This document shows positions 8,329 to 15,867 of a DNA stretch of 64,000 nt, piece by piece. Made by a program: the position numbers and the translations under genes. Numbering within the stretch: position 1 is the first letter of the stretch; the number at the start of each line of letters is the position of its first letter. Origin of the DNA: Embleya hyalina (lineage in GTDB: Bacteria; Actinomycetota; Actinomycetes; Streptomycetales; Streptomycetaceae); NCBI RefSeq assembly GCF_003967355.1, contig NZ_BIFH01000021.1, forward strand, positions 280,738 through 344,737, given 5' to 3'. Under the pieces are notes generated by a model. The model saw only the letters and a list, made by a program, of their open reading frames with translations, was not told where the DNA came from and did no database searches.

Positions 8329-9263
8329 GCGGATTCTCCAAGGGCGGGGTCGGTCAGCAGGTCGAACCGGCTCTGCGCGAGGGTGGACACGGCGGTCCGG
8401 CCGGATTCGGACAGCGGCAGCAGCGGGGGGCGGACCAGGTCGGAGCCGAGCAGGCCGCGCCGGTGCATCAGCCACTTCGCCGGCGCCGGGTTGGTCTCCA
8501 CGAACAGCAGGTCCACCAACGGCTGCACGGCGTAGTGCAGTTCGCGGGCCCGACCGAGATCGCCCTGCTGATAAGCCTCGTACATCTCGGCCACCGCGGC
8601 GGGCGCGATGTTGGCGAGCGCGGAGACGAAGCCCGCGCCGCCGAGGGTCAGCACGGGCAGACACAGGAGTTCGATGCCGGACCAGACCAGGAGTTCGGGG
8701 CCGGCCGCCTCCATCACCCGGGAGAAGTGCTCGAAGTCCCTGGTGGTCTCTTTGATGCCGACGATGTTCTCGTGCGCGCGGAAGAGCCGGGCCACGGTCG
8801 GCGGATCGATGTCCACCGCCGTGCGGCTCGGCACGTTGTAGATCACCACCGGCAGGTCGGGGTATTCGCGGGCGACGGTGGAGTACCAGGAGAACAGCGC
8901 GTCCTGGGTGGGGCGCGCGTAGTAGGGGGTGATCACCAGCACGGCGTCGGCGCCCGCGTCCCGGGCGACGCCGGTCAACTCCAGCGTCTCCTCCAGTTTG
9001 GTCGACCCGGTGCCCGGCACGAACGGCGCCCGGTCGTCGAGTTCGTCGGCGACCACCCGGATCGCCTCGGCCCGTTCGGCCAGGCTCTGCGCGGACGGCT
9101 CGCCGGTCGAGCCGCCGAGCGAGATCCCGTGCGAGCCGGCCGCGAGCTGCCAGCGGACCAGGCGGCGCAGTGTGGCCGTGTCGAGGGCGCCGTCGGGGGT
9201 GAAGGGGGTGACCAGCGGTGCGATCGAGCCGCGGATCAGGGACGGGTCGGCGCGGTACTTCAT
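8325..9263 (-). CDS. DapA/N-acetylneuraminate lyase family aldolase of the hpa operon
   Basis: 312-aa class I (Schiff-base) TIM-barrel lyase. Family marks: GGSTGE at 50-55, Tyr142 (VIYNVPSRT) and Schiff-base Lys171 (VGIKETTRD). True dihydrodipicolinate synthase is unlikely, because the gene sits between hpaG and hpaE with coupled starts (ATGA overlaps at both ends). The lower homoprotocatechuate pathway needs an aldolase that splits 2,4-dihydroxyhept-2-enedioate into pyruvate and succinate semialdehyde, normally the metal-dependent HpaI. No HpaI is visible, so this lyase may do that step by different chemistry; this is an inference from position and missing genes. Confidence 0.9.
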   Translation of the reverse strand: MKYRADPSLIRGSIAPLVTPFTPDGALDTATLRRLVRWQLAAGSHGISLGGSTGEPSAQSLAERAEAIRVVADELDDRAPFVPGTGSTKLEETLELTGVARDAGADAVLVITPYYARPTQDALFSWYSTVAREYPDLPVVIYNVPSRTAVDIDPPTVARLFRAHENIVGIKETTRDFEHFSRVMEAAGPELLVWSGIELLCLPVLTLGGAGFVSALANIAPAAVAEMYEAYQQGDLGRARELHYAVQPLVDLLFVETNPAPAKWLMHRRGLLGSDLVRPPLLPLSESGRTAVSTLAQSRFDLLTDPALGESA

Positions 9264-10747
9264 CGGTACTCCTCGCGGGTGATGGGCGAAGCCGGGTCGT
9301 GGGTGGGCGGCAGCGCGGCCCGCCAGGCGCGGTAGGCGGGTTCCCAGTCGGGGCCGATGGGGTACAGGCCGGCCAACGCGGCTCCCCGGGCGACCTGTTC
9401 GGTGATGAAGCGCTCGCGCGCCTCCTGCTCCTCGGCGGCCGCCAGGACCTCGGCCACCAGGGCGGGCGGGATCACCACCGCGCCGTCGTGGTCGGCGACC
9501 ACGACGTCGCCGACCTGTACGGTGGCGCCGCCGCAGGAGACGGTGACGTCGACGTCCCAGGGCACGTGCCGGCGGCCGAGCACGGCGGGGTGGGCGGCGG
9601 CGGCCAGTACGGGCAGGCCCAGGGCGGCGACGGCGGCGCTGTCGCGGACCGCGCCGTCGGTGACGATCCCGGCGGCGCCGAGCGTGCGGGCGCGCAGGGC
9701 CAGGATGTCGCCCAGGGTTCCGGCGGTGTCCACGCCGCGGGCCTCCATGACCAGGACCTGGCCGGGTTCGAGACTGTCGACGGCACGTTTTTGCGCGGTG
9801 TGGCCGTTGCCGTGGGCGGCGAACAGGTCCTTGCGGAACGGGACGTAGCGCAGGGTGCGGGCGGTGCCGACCAGGCGGGTGCCGGGGGTGAGCGGACGCA
9901 CGCCGTCGATGGAGACGGTGTCGAAGCCGCGGGCGCGCAACTGCACGCTGAGCGTGGCCACCGCGACCCGACCGAGCCGGGTGCGCAGGTCGTCGGTGAG
10001 CGCGAGGTCGGGCACGGTGCCGTGGGCGTCGGCGCGGGTGGCCGGGTCGACGCGCGGCGGGGTGCCCCAGTCGGCGAGCGCGGGACCGGCGACCACGTCG
10101 GTGCGCAGCGGGCCGGTGCAGCGGGTCGGGTCGTCGAGGCTGTCCACCTCGACCTCGATGCGCTGCCCGACCTCGGCCACGCCGGCGCCGGCCGGGGTGC
10201 CGGTCAGGATCACGTCGCCCACCTCCAGGGTGAGCAGCCGGGACAGGTCCGCGATCAGGTGGGCGAAGCCGAAGAGCAGGGTCGCGGTGGTGTCCTCCTG
10301 GACCAACTCGCCGTCCAGCCAGGTGCGTACGCGCAGCGCGTCGGGACGCAGCTCGGCCGCGGGCAGCAGGGCGGGCCCCAGCGGGGTGAAGCCGTCGCCG
10401 CCCTTGGCCCGCACGTTGGAGCCCTTGTCCGCGTGCCGCAGGTCGTACAGGCCGAGGTCGTTGGCGGCGGTGACCCAGCCGATGTGCGCCCAGGCCTCCG
10501 CCGGGGTCACCCGATGCGCGGCGCGGCCGACGACCAGGGCGATCTCGCCCTCGAAGCCCAGCAGTTCGAGGCCCGCCGGGCGCTCGACACGGCCGGATCC
10601 GGTGAGCGAGCTGCCCGGTTTGAGGAAGTAGGAGGCATGCTCGGGGACACGGCCGCGTTGGCGGGCCCGGGAGGGATAGTTCAGGTGTACGGCCAGCACC
10701 TTGCCGGGCCGCCGTCCCGTCGATGCGGTCACCGCGTCCTGCGTCAC
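9260..10747 (-). CDS. hpaG: HpaG-type isomerase/decarboxylase (FAH domain) fused to an RraA-like domain
   Basis: 495 aa in two parts. Residues about 15-245 are a fumarylacetoacetase-fold HpaG domain: acidic metal ligands Glu66/Glu68 (GFEGE) and Asp97 (AANDLGLYDLR), then GDGFTPLGP and LTGTPAG. HpaG decarboxylates and isomerises 5-carboxymethyl-2-hydroxymuconate-derived oxo-acids. Residues about 270-470 are an RraA/4-hydroxy-4-methyl-2-oxoglutarate aldolase-like domain with IVTDGAVRDS (Arg-Asp pair) and VVVADHDGAVVIPP; members act as metal-dependent aldolases or oxaloacetate decarboxylases. E. coli HpaG instead has two tandem FAH domains. Start: GTG 10747, with a second GTG at 10732 that has AGGA upstream. 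Promoter-proximal gene of the hpa operon. Confidence 0.88.
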   Translation of the reverse strand: MTQDAVTASTGRRPGKVLAVHLNYPSRARQRGRVPEHASYFLKPGSSLTGSGRVERPAGLELLGFEGEIALVVGRAAHRVTPAEAWAHIGWVTAANDLGLYDLRHADKGSNVRAKGGDGFTPLGPALLPAAELRPDALRVRTWLDGELVQEDTTATLLFGFAHLIADLSRLLTLEVGDVILTGTPAGAGVAEVGQRIEVEVDSLDDPTRCTGPLRTDVVAGPALADWGTPPRVDPATRADAHGTVPDLALTDDLRTRLGRVAVATLSVQLRARGFDTVSIDGVRPLTPGTRLVGTARTLRYVPFRKDLFAAHGNGHTAQKRAVDSLEPGQVLVMEARGVDTAGTLGDILALRARTLGAAGIVTDGAVRDSAAVAALGLPVLAAAAHPAVLGRRHVPWDVDVTVSCGGATVQVGDVVVADHDGAVVIPPALVAEVLAAAEEQEARERFITEQVARGAALAGLYPIGPDWEPAYRAWRAALPPTHDPASPITREEYR

Positions 10748-10800
10748 TCGCCACCGCCCTTCGTGCCTGGTACCGCCCGCCGGATCGGCGATGCCATCTT

Positions 10801-10817
10801 GGAACGTATATGATTCC
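10801..10817 (-). promoter_or_regulatory. Putative promoter/operator, AATCATATA element (copy 2)
   Basis: Minus-strand GGAATCATATACGTTCC, an imperfect palindrome with GGAA/TTCC arms, 54 nt before the hpaG start. It shares the 9-mer AATCATATA and the flanking GG and TTCC with the site at 1096-1114, in the same orientation relative to its gene. It is embedded in a strikingly AT-rich 45-bp patch. Probable control point of the hpa operon. Confidence 0.5.
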
Positions 10818-10861
10818 GGATAGAATAATAGAGGTGATCTCGGTTCCACTGTCAACCACCC

Positions 10862-11488
10862 GGAGGGGCACGCTTGTTCGGGCGGAGAGAGGGAGGGGTG
10901 GAGAGGGGCGGGCACGACGAGGACCCGGCCCCGGGCGGGGTCGGGTCGGTCCCGGCGGTTGTCGTCGCGATCGGCGATGGCCGATCCCGCCGCATCGAGC
11001 GACCCCGAGCCGATGCCCGGGCCTGCCTCGGCCGCGGTCCGGTCGGTCACGATCGCCTGCCGGGCGGCGGCGCGGGGCCGCGATTCGACGGCGCGTCGGG
11101 GCCGGTCGGCGTGGGCCGGGTCGGGGCTTCGGGCGGGTTCGGCGGGAGGCACCGGATCGGCCCGTACCCGGGCCGGGTGTGCGCCGGGGTGCGCCGGAGG
11201 CCGATGAGCGCGCTCCCACGGCGTGCGTCGGCCGGGTATCCTTCGGTGCCGGCGTGTTCGGGCTTGTGCGGCACCGGTGCCGGGGCGGAAAGTGGTGCGA
11301 GTGGGCGCCGGCTCCCCCCGTGGCCGGGCCCGCCGCGGCCCGGCGTCCGGCCCCCCGTCCGCCCGCCGGGCCGCCCCCCACCCGCCCCGCGATACCGTCT
11401 GTGTCGGGCGGGCCCCGAAGCGGCTGCCGAAATGCCCTCGACGGTAAGGAAGTCGCGCCGCCGCAGGCTGCCCGGCGAGGCCGCCCGC
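10862..11488. other. Intergenic stretch with no recognisable gene
   Basis: About 630 bp of GC-rich sequence between the hpa promoter and the FGE-like gene. Open frames exist on both strands but are rich in Arg/Pro/Gly, lack family motifs and lack ribosome-binding sites. No clear repeat or RNA structure was seen. Confidence 0.5.
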
Positions 11489-12163
11489 TCAGGGCAGGAT
11501 CGAACGGGCGACGCGGAATCCCACATCGTCGACGCGGTAGCTCGGGTGGCTGCGCCTGCGGGCGCCGGCGCGCAGGCTCCAGTGTTCGTCGAACCAGCCG
11601 CCACCGCGCAACACCCGGTATTCGCCGTACACTTCGGCGTCGTACACGTCCCAGCACCAGTCCCAGACGTTGCCGAGCATGTCGTACAGGCCCCACGGAT
11701 TGGGCTGCTTGCCGCCCACGTCGTGGATCCGCTCCGCCGAGTTGGCGCGATACCAGGCGATGTCGTCGAGCGGACCGTGGTGCGGACCGGTGGTTCCGGC
11801 GCGGCAGGCGTACTCCCACTCGGCCTCGGTCGGCAGCCGATAGCCGTCGGTCGAGGTGTCCCAGGCGACCCGCTCGGCGTCCGGCGCGAGGCGGTACGCC
11901 GGGGCGAGGCCCTCATGCGCGGACAGGGCGTTGCAGAAACGCACCGCGTCGTGCCAGGACACCTCCTCGACCGGCAGCCGGGCCCCGACGGCGGTACTCG
12001 GGCGCTCGCCGGTGATCCGCGCGTACCGCGCCCGGGTGACCGGGAACACCGCCAACCGGAACGGCGCGACGTCGACCGACCAGCTGCGCCGTGTACGCCG
12101 ATCGGACAGGGTGACCCGTCCGGCGGGGAGGGAGACCATCGCGTCGTCCGCAGTCGCGTCCAT
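11489..12163 (-). CDS. FGE-sulfatase (SUMF1/DUF323) domain protein lacking the FGE cysteines
   Basis: 224 aa, almost wholly one formylglycine-generating-enzyme-fold domain: FPVTRARYARI, PVEEVSWHDAVRFCNALS, YRLPTEAEWEYACRAG, PWGLYDMLGNVWDWCWD, RVLRGGGWFDEHW and VGFRVAR in the expected order. Active FGE binds copper through two Cys in the loop just after RGGSW; here that loop is WFDEHWSLRAG with no Cys, so sulfatase maturation is unlikely. Such catalytically different members serve as EgtB-like, PvdO-like or sugar/ligand-binding proteins. The ATG at 12163 removes a non-homologous N-terminal run; the ribosome-binding site is weak. It is divergent from the deacetylase gene. Confidence 0.85.
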   Translation of the reverse strand: MDATADDAMVSLPAGRVTLSDRRTRRSWSVDVAPFRLAVFPVTRARYARITGERPSTAVGARLPVEEVSWHDAVRFCNALSAHEGLAPAYRLAPDAERVAWDTSTDGYRLPTEAEWEYACRAGTTGPHHGPLDDIAWYRANSAERIHDVGGKQPNPWGLYDMLGNVWDWCWDVYDAEVYGEYRVLRGGGWFDEHWSLRAGARRRSHPSYRVDDVGFRVARSILP

Positions 12164-12312
12164 GATCGAAAACCTGGCCGTGGTCGGCTCGCGCACCGTC
12201 ACGGGGCCGATCGCTCGGGGCGTCGGCTCGTTCGGCCGGGCGAGGTGTGGGGGATTCGAGGCGAACAAACGTCCGGGTTCGAAGTCCGTGGGAGCGGGCA
12301 ACAAGGGGCGCC

Positions 12313-13287
12313 ATGAGCTGTGTGGATGCGATGAGGTCCCCGTCGTGGCGCGCGCTCACCCGTTGGGGTGTCGCGCTCGGCCTGTGTGCCTGCCTTGCCG
12401 GTTCGGGGTGCGCGGACGAGGACGCGGGCGCGCCGCGGGCCAAGGCGGGGCAGCCGGTCGCGGCGGCGAACGCGCCCGGCGCGCCCGGCGCGCCGATTCC
12501 GGACGCCGCGCGGGAGCAGGCCGAGGCGCAGATCCGGGCCGCCCGGCTGGGCGCGGAGCGGGAGGAGGCCGCCCGGATCGCGGCGAGTCGGGCCGCCGCC
12601 GCGCGGAAGTGGGGCCTGGCCGAGGCGCCGATCGCGGCTCCCGCGCCGCCGGCCACCCGGCCGGCGCTGAAGTCGGGTCCCGGCGTGACCCGCTACGGCG
12701 ATCTCCCGCCGGTGGTGCACCGGGTGCCCACCCAGGACCGGGTGGTCTTCCTCACCGTCGACGACGGCGCGGAGAAGGACCCGGAGTTCGCCCGGATGGC
12801 CCGCGAACTGGGTGTGCCGTTCAGTGCGTTCGTCAGCGGTTATCTGGCCCGAGGCGGCTGGGACTACTTCCGGGGTCTGCACGAGCAGGGCGTCGCGGTG
12901 AACAACCACACGGTGAACCATCCGGACCTGCGGAAGCTGGGCTACGCCCGCCAGCAGCAGGAGATCTGCGGGGAGCAGGAGGCCGCCGAACGCGAGATCG
13001 GCGTCGCGTCGCGGCTGTTCCGGCCGCCGTACGGGGAGTTCAACGAGGACACCCTGCGAGCGGCGCAGTCGTGCGGGATCGTGGCGCTCCCGATCTGGAA
13101 CCAGGAGGCGTTCCCGGACCGGATCGAGTATCGCTACGACCACCGGCTCAAGCCGGGCGACATCATCCTCACCCACTTCCGGGGCCCCGGGCAGTGGAAG
13201 GGCGACATGGCCCAGATGTTGCGCCGCGTCGTGGACACGGCCACCGCGCAGGGCTTCGCCCTGGCCCGGCTGGACGACTACCTCTAG
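12313..13287 (+). CDS. Exported polysaccharide deacetylase (NodB/CE4 family)
   Basis: 324 aa. Basic start, hydrophobic stretch 16-30 and a Cys-rich CACLAGSGC region that only loosely fits a lipobox, then an Ala/Arg-rich probably helical spacer (about 35-115), then the NodB domain (about 140-324). Motifs: VDDG (Asp151/152, in place of the usual TFDDG), HTVNHP (His200/204), RPPYGEFN and the final ILTHF. These supply the metal-binding D-H-H triad and the general acid/base region, so it probably removes N-acetyl groups from peptidoglycan or another cell-surface polysaccharide. AAGGGG precedes the ATG. Its last 4 bp overlap the convergent phosphatase gene. Confidence 0.9.
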   Translation: MSCVDAMRSPSWRALTRWGVALGLCACLAGSGCADEDAGAPRAKAGQPVAAANAPGAPGAPIPDAAREQAEAQIRAARLGAEREEAARIAASRAAAARKWGLAEAPIAAPAPPATRPALKSGPGVTRYGDLPPVVHRVPTQDRVVFLTVDDGAEKDPEFARMARELGVPFSAFVSGYLARGGWDYFRGLHEQGVAVNNHTVNHPDLRKLGYARQQQEICGEQEAAEREIGVASRLFRPPYGEFNEDTLRAAQSCGIVALPIWNQEAFPDRIEYRYDHRLKPGDIILTHFRGPGQWKGDMAQMLRRVVDTATAQGFALARLDDYL

Positions 13288-13760
13288 GGCGTCGACGAAA
13301 CGGAGCCGTCCGTCGGGAAGCGGCGCACCCAGCGGCGTTGCCACGGCGTCTCGACGGCCCGGCGGTGGTGATGTTCGCGGGCCCAGGCGACGGCGTCCGC
13401 GGGGGCGATGCCGGCGCGTACGGCCAGGCACGCGACGACGGTGCCGGTGCGGCCGATGCCGCCTCCGCAGGCCACCTCGACCGCCTCGCCCGCGCGGGCC
13501 CGATCGTGCAGCGCGCGGATCTCCCGGATCGCCCGGTCCCGGTCGCGCGGCAGCCGGAAGTCGGGCCAGTCGAGCCACACGTGCGGCCACGTCAGCGCCT
13601 CGTCGTGGCGACGGCGCAACCGCTCGTCGCCCAGATAGAGGCCGAAGCCGGGCGTCGGACCCGCCGGCCGCGGCAGGCGCAGCCCGCGTGCCCGGATCCG
13701 GGCCCCGTCGGGGAGGCGAAGCGCGCCGATCAGGGGCGGCTGCTCGATCGCGCCGCTCAT
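13284..13760 (-). CDS. Small protein-tyrosine/dual-specificity phosphatase-like protein
   Basis: 158 aa with the CX5R phosphate-binding loop ACGGGIGRTGTV (Cys98, Arg104), the signature of cysteine-dependent phosphatases. A conserved Asp upstream (WLDWPDF, about 64-67) could be the general acid. It starts within the stop of the CGNR gene (ATGA), so the two are coupled, and its end overlaps the deacetylase end by 4 bp on the other strand. Short for a tyrosine phosphatase, but comparable to compact bacterial members found next to CGNR proteins. Substrate unknown. Confidence 0.82.
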   Translation of the reverse strand: MSGAIEQPPLIGALRLPDGARIRARGLRLPRPAGPTPGFGLYLGDERLRRRHDEALTWPHVWLDWPDFRLPRDRDRAIREIRALHDRARAGEAVEVACGGGIGRTGTVVACLAVRAGIAPADAVAWAREHHHRRAVETPWQRRWVRRFPTDGSVSSTP

Positions 13761-14347
13761 CGGGCCACCCCCGCCCGCTGCCGACGGGCCCGGTGGTTGG
13801 CCACGTTGACCCGGTTGCCGCACAGGTCCGGCAGGCAGTAGCGGCGCCGGCCGGCCCGACTGGTGTCGACGAACACGCCGCGGCAGTCGGGGCCGGCGCA
13901 GGCGCGGAAACGTTCGTGGCCGAGGGCGCGGACGGCGCCGAACAGCCCGACCGCGACGAACGCGGCCAGTTCGTCGGCGAGCGACGCCCCCGGCGCGGTC
14001 GGGACGTACCACTGCCAGCCGCCGTCGGCCGTTCGGTCCAGGACGGGAGCGAGCCCGGCCCGGGCGACGAGCACGCCGGAGCCCGCGACGGCCTGCTCCG
14101 CCGTCTCGGTCTCGACGACGCCGCGCACCTCCCGGCGCAGCAGTCGGATCGTGTGGAGGTCGAGGTCGGTGGGCGCGCCCTTGTCCACCAGGGCGTCCGG
14201 CCGCAGGCCGTGCCCGGCGAGGAGATCAGCCAGCGCGGCCGGATCGGGGAGCGCGTCGCCGGTGTCGGCACGCACCGTGGGTGAGGTGTTGACCAGGTCG
14301 GACGCGAACGTCGCGCCGGCGACGTAGTCGGCCATCGGGATGCGCAC
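13757..14347 (-). CDS. CGNR zinc-finger / ABATE-domain protein (putative stress regulator)
   Basis: 196 aa. An N-terminal ABATE-type domain (FASDLVNTSPTVRADTGD ... LADLLAGHGL) is followed by a C-terminal treble-clef zinc finger with four Cys: FRACAGPDCRGVF and RYCLPDLCGNRVNVANHR. The CGNR signature itself is intact, and the basic tail after it suits nucleic-acid binding. Family members are abundant in actinomycetes and are thought to be transcription factors of stress or secondary-metabolism genes. It is first in a two-gene coupled unit with the phosphatase, which might be its partner. Confidence 0.9.
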   Translation of the reverse strand: MRIPMADYVAGATFASDLVNTSPTVRADTGDALPDPAALADLLAGHGLRPDALVDKGAPTDLDLHTIRLLRREVRGVVETETAEQAVAGSGVLVARAGLAPVLDRTADGGWQWYVPTAPGASLADELAAFVAVGLFGAVRALGHERFRACAGPDCRGVFVDTSRAGRRRYCLPDLCGNRVNVANHRARRQRAGVAR

Positions 14348-14486
14348 ACGTTGCCTTCCGTCGAAGTAACCGTTGAAGAGAGACTACAACCCTTACTCGA
14401 CTCCATCCGACTCTCGTGGATGGGCCGGCGCGGCACCCGTACGGCCCCGCCGGGGCGCGGCCGTACGGGTTGTCCCGGACCCGGGC

Positions 14487-15680
14487 TCAGCCCGATGTCG
14501 CCGACACCTCGGCCGGAGCGGACCGGAGTTCGTCCCGAGGCCCCGTCCCGACGCGCAACGACCAGGCCAGGACCGCCGACGCGACCACGCCCGTGGCCAA
14601 CGCGGCCCAGCCGATGCCCGCACGACCGCCGAGCGCGAAGCCCGCCGCGCCGGCCGCGCCGCCCGTGCTGATCCCGAGGTAGATCGTGCTCTGGTGCAGG
14701 CCGAGGACCAGCGGGACCGCGTCGGGGGCGGCGGAGGTGACCCGCAACTGCTGCGGCACGTTGATCATCCAGTGCAGCAGCCCCCACAGCGGGACCACGA
14801 CACACGCCGCCGCCATCGAGCGGGACAGCGCCGGCACCAGGGCGGCGACCGCGGTGAGCAGCGGGGCGGCGAGCACGATGGTGCGTTCGGGGCCGAAGCG
14901 GTCGGCCAGGCGGCCGACGAGGAAGTTCCCGCAGACCGCGCCGACGCCGAAGCTCAGCAGGATCAGCGAGGTGCGTCCGGCGTTGCCGTCGGTGGCCGGT
15001 CGGGTCACCGTGTCGAAGTAGGTGTAGACGGTCCAACTGGTGCTCAGGCACAGCAGGGTGGCGGTGAGGATCACCACGACCCGGACGTCCGTGAGCGGCG
15101 CGACCCGTTCGCGCAGCGTCCGACGCGGCAGCCCCGGCAGGTCGGGGACCACGGCGGCGATGCCCGCGCCGGCCACCGCGGCGAGGCCGACGATCAGCCA
15201 CAGCGCCACGCGCCAGCCGGTGGTCGAGCCGAGCCAGGCGCCCAGCGGCAGACCGAGCACGATCGCGGTGGTCAGACCGCCGACGACCACCGAGGTGGCC
15301 CGCCCCTCCCGCCCCGGCGGCGCGGTCGCCCGGGCCACCGCCAGGGCGTTGACGGTGTAGAGCGAGGCGCCGGCGCCGGCGAGGGCCCGGCCGATCATCG
15401 CGAGGCCGTAGTCGCCGACGACCGCGTTCAGGGCGTTGCCGACGGCGAAGACCGCGAGGCCGGCGAGCAACAGGCCACGTGGTGCCCGGTGTCCGACGGC
15501 GGCGGCGAGTACCGGCCCGCCCAGGGCGTAGGCGAGCGCGAACGCGGTGATCAGCCACCCCGCCGCGGTTCGGGAAACGTCGAGGTCGTCGGCCATCGGC
15601 CCCAGGATCGGCGCGATGACGAACGTGTCGACGCCCATGGCGAAGGTGCCGACGGCCAGGACGATCAAACGCAGCCGCAT
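14487..15680 (-). CDS. MFS transporter, DHA1-type (drug/sugar efflux)
   Basis: 397 aa with about 12 hydrophobic segments spread over the whole length. GVDTFVIAPILGPMADDLDVS at the N-terminus is typical of the arabinose-efflux/chloramphenicol-resistance DHA1 group, and ADRFGPERTIV after the seventh helix matches the second MFS loop motif. AGGAGCGGTC precedes the ATG at 15680. Single gene, divergent from the acetyltransferase; proton-driven export of a small molecule is the likely role. Substrate not predictable. Confidence 0.9.
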   Translation of the reverse strand: MRLRLIVLAVGTFAMGVDTFVIAPILGPMADDLDVSRTAAGWLITAFALAYALGGPVLAAAVGHRAPRGLLLAGLAVFAVGNALNAVVGDYGLAMIGRALAGAGASLYTVNALAVARATAPPGREGRATSVVVGGLTTAIVLGLPLGAWLGSTTGWRVALWLIVGLAAVAGAGIAAVVPDLPGLPRRTLRERVAPLTDVRVVVILTATLLCLSTSWTVYTYFDTVTRPATDGNAGRTSLILLSFGVGAVCGNFLVGRLADRFGPERTIVLAAPLLTAVAALVPALSRSMAAACVVVPLWGLLHWMINVPQQLRVTSAAPDAVPLVLGLHQSTIYLGISTGGAAGAAGFALGGRAGIGWAALATGVVASAVLAWSLRVGTGPRDELRSAPAEVSATSG

Positions 15681-15867
15681 GACCGCTCCTTTTTCCGTTT
15701 CGGTCCGCGGGTGACCGTTCTCGGGTCCGCGGGTGAGTGTGTCGACGACGATCGCGTGCGCGGGGGCCCCGGCCCATCCCTCAAGTGGGGGATGGGCCGG
15801 GGTCGGGCCGCGCGGGCCCGCGAAAAACGCGATGCGCCGCGAACCCGACCCGGCTAGCGTCACGAGG

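Noticed and set aside
8325-9263. Biosynthetic dapA (lysine pathway)
   Set aside because: Coupled inside the hpa operon; no other lysine genes nearby. Family assignment kept, pathway assignment not.
8325-11819. 1164-codon open frame spanning the DapA-like gene and beyond
   Set aside because: Only 8325-9263 shows a real protein; the upstream part is an Arg/Pro-rich out-of-frame reading of the hpaG region caused by high GC.
12199-15777. Very long minus-strand frame of 1192 codons
   Set aside because: It crosses several well-supported genes in wrong frames, has no domain structure and is a product of few stop codons in GC-rich DNA.
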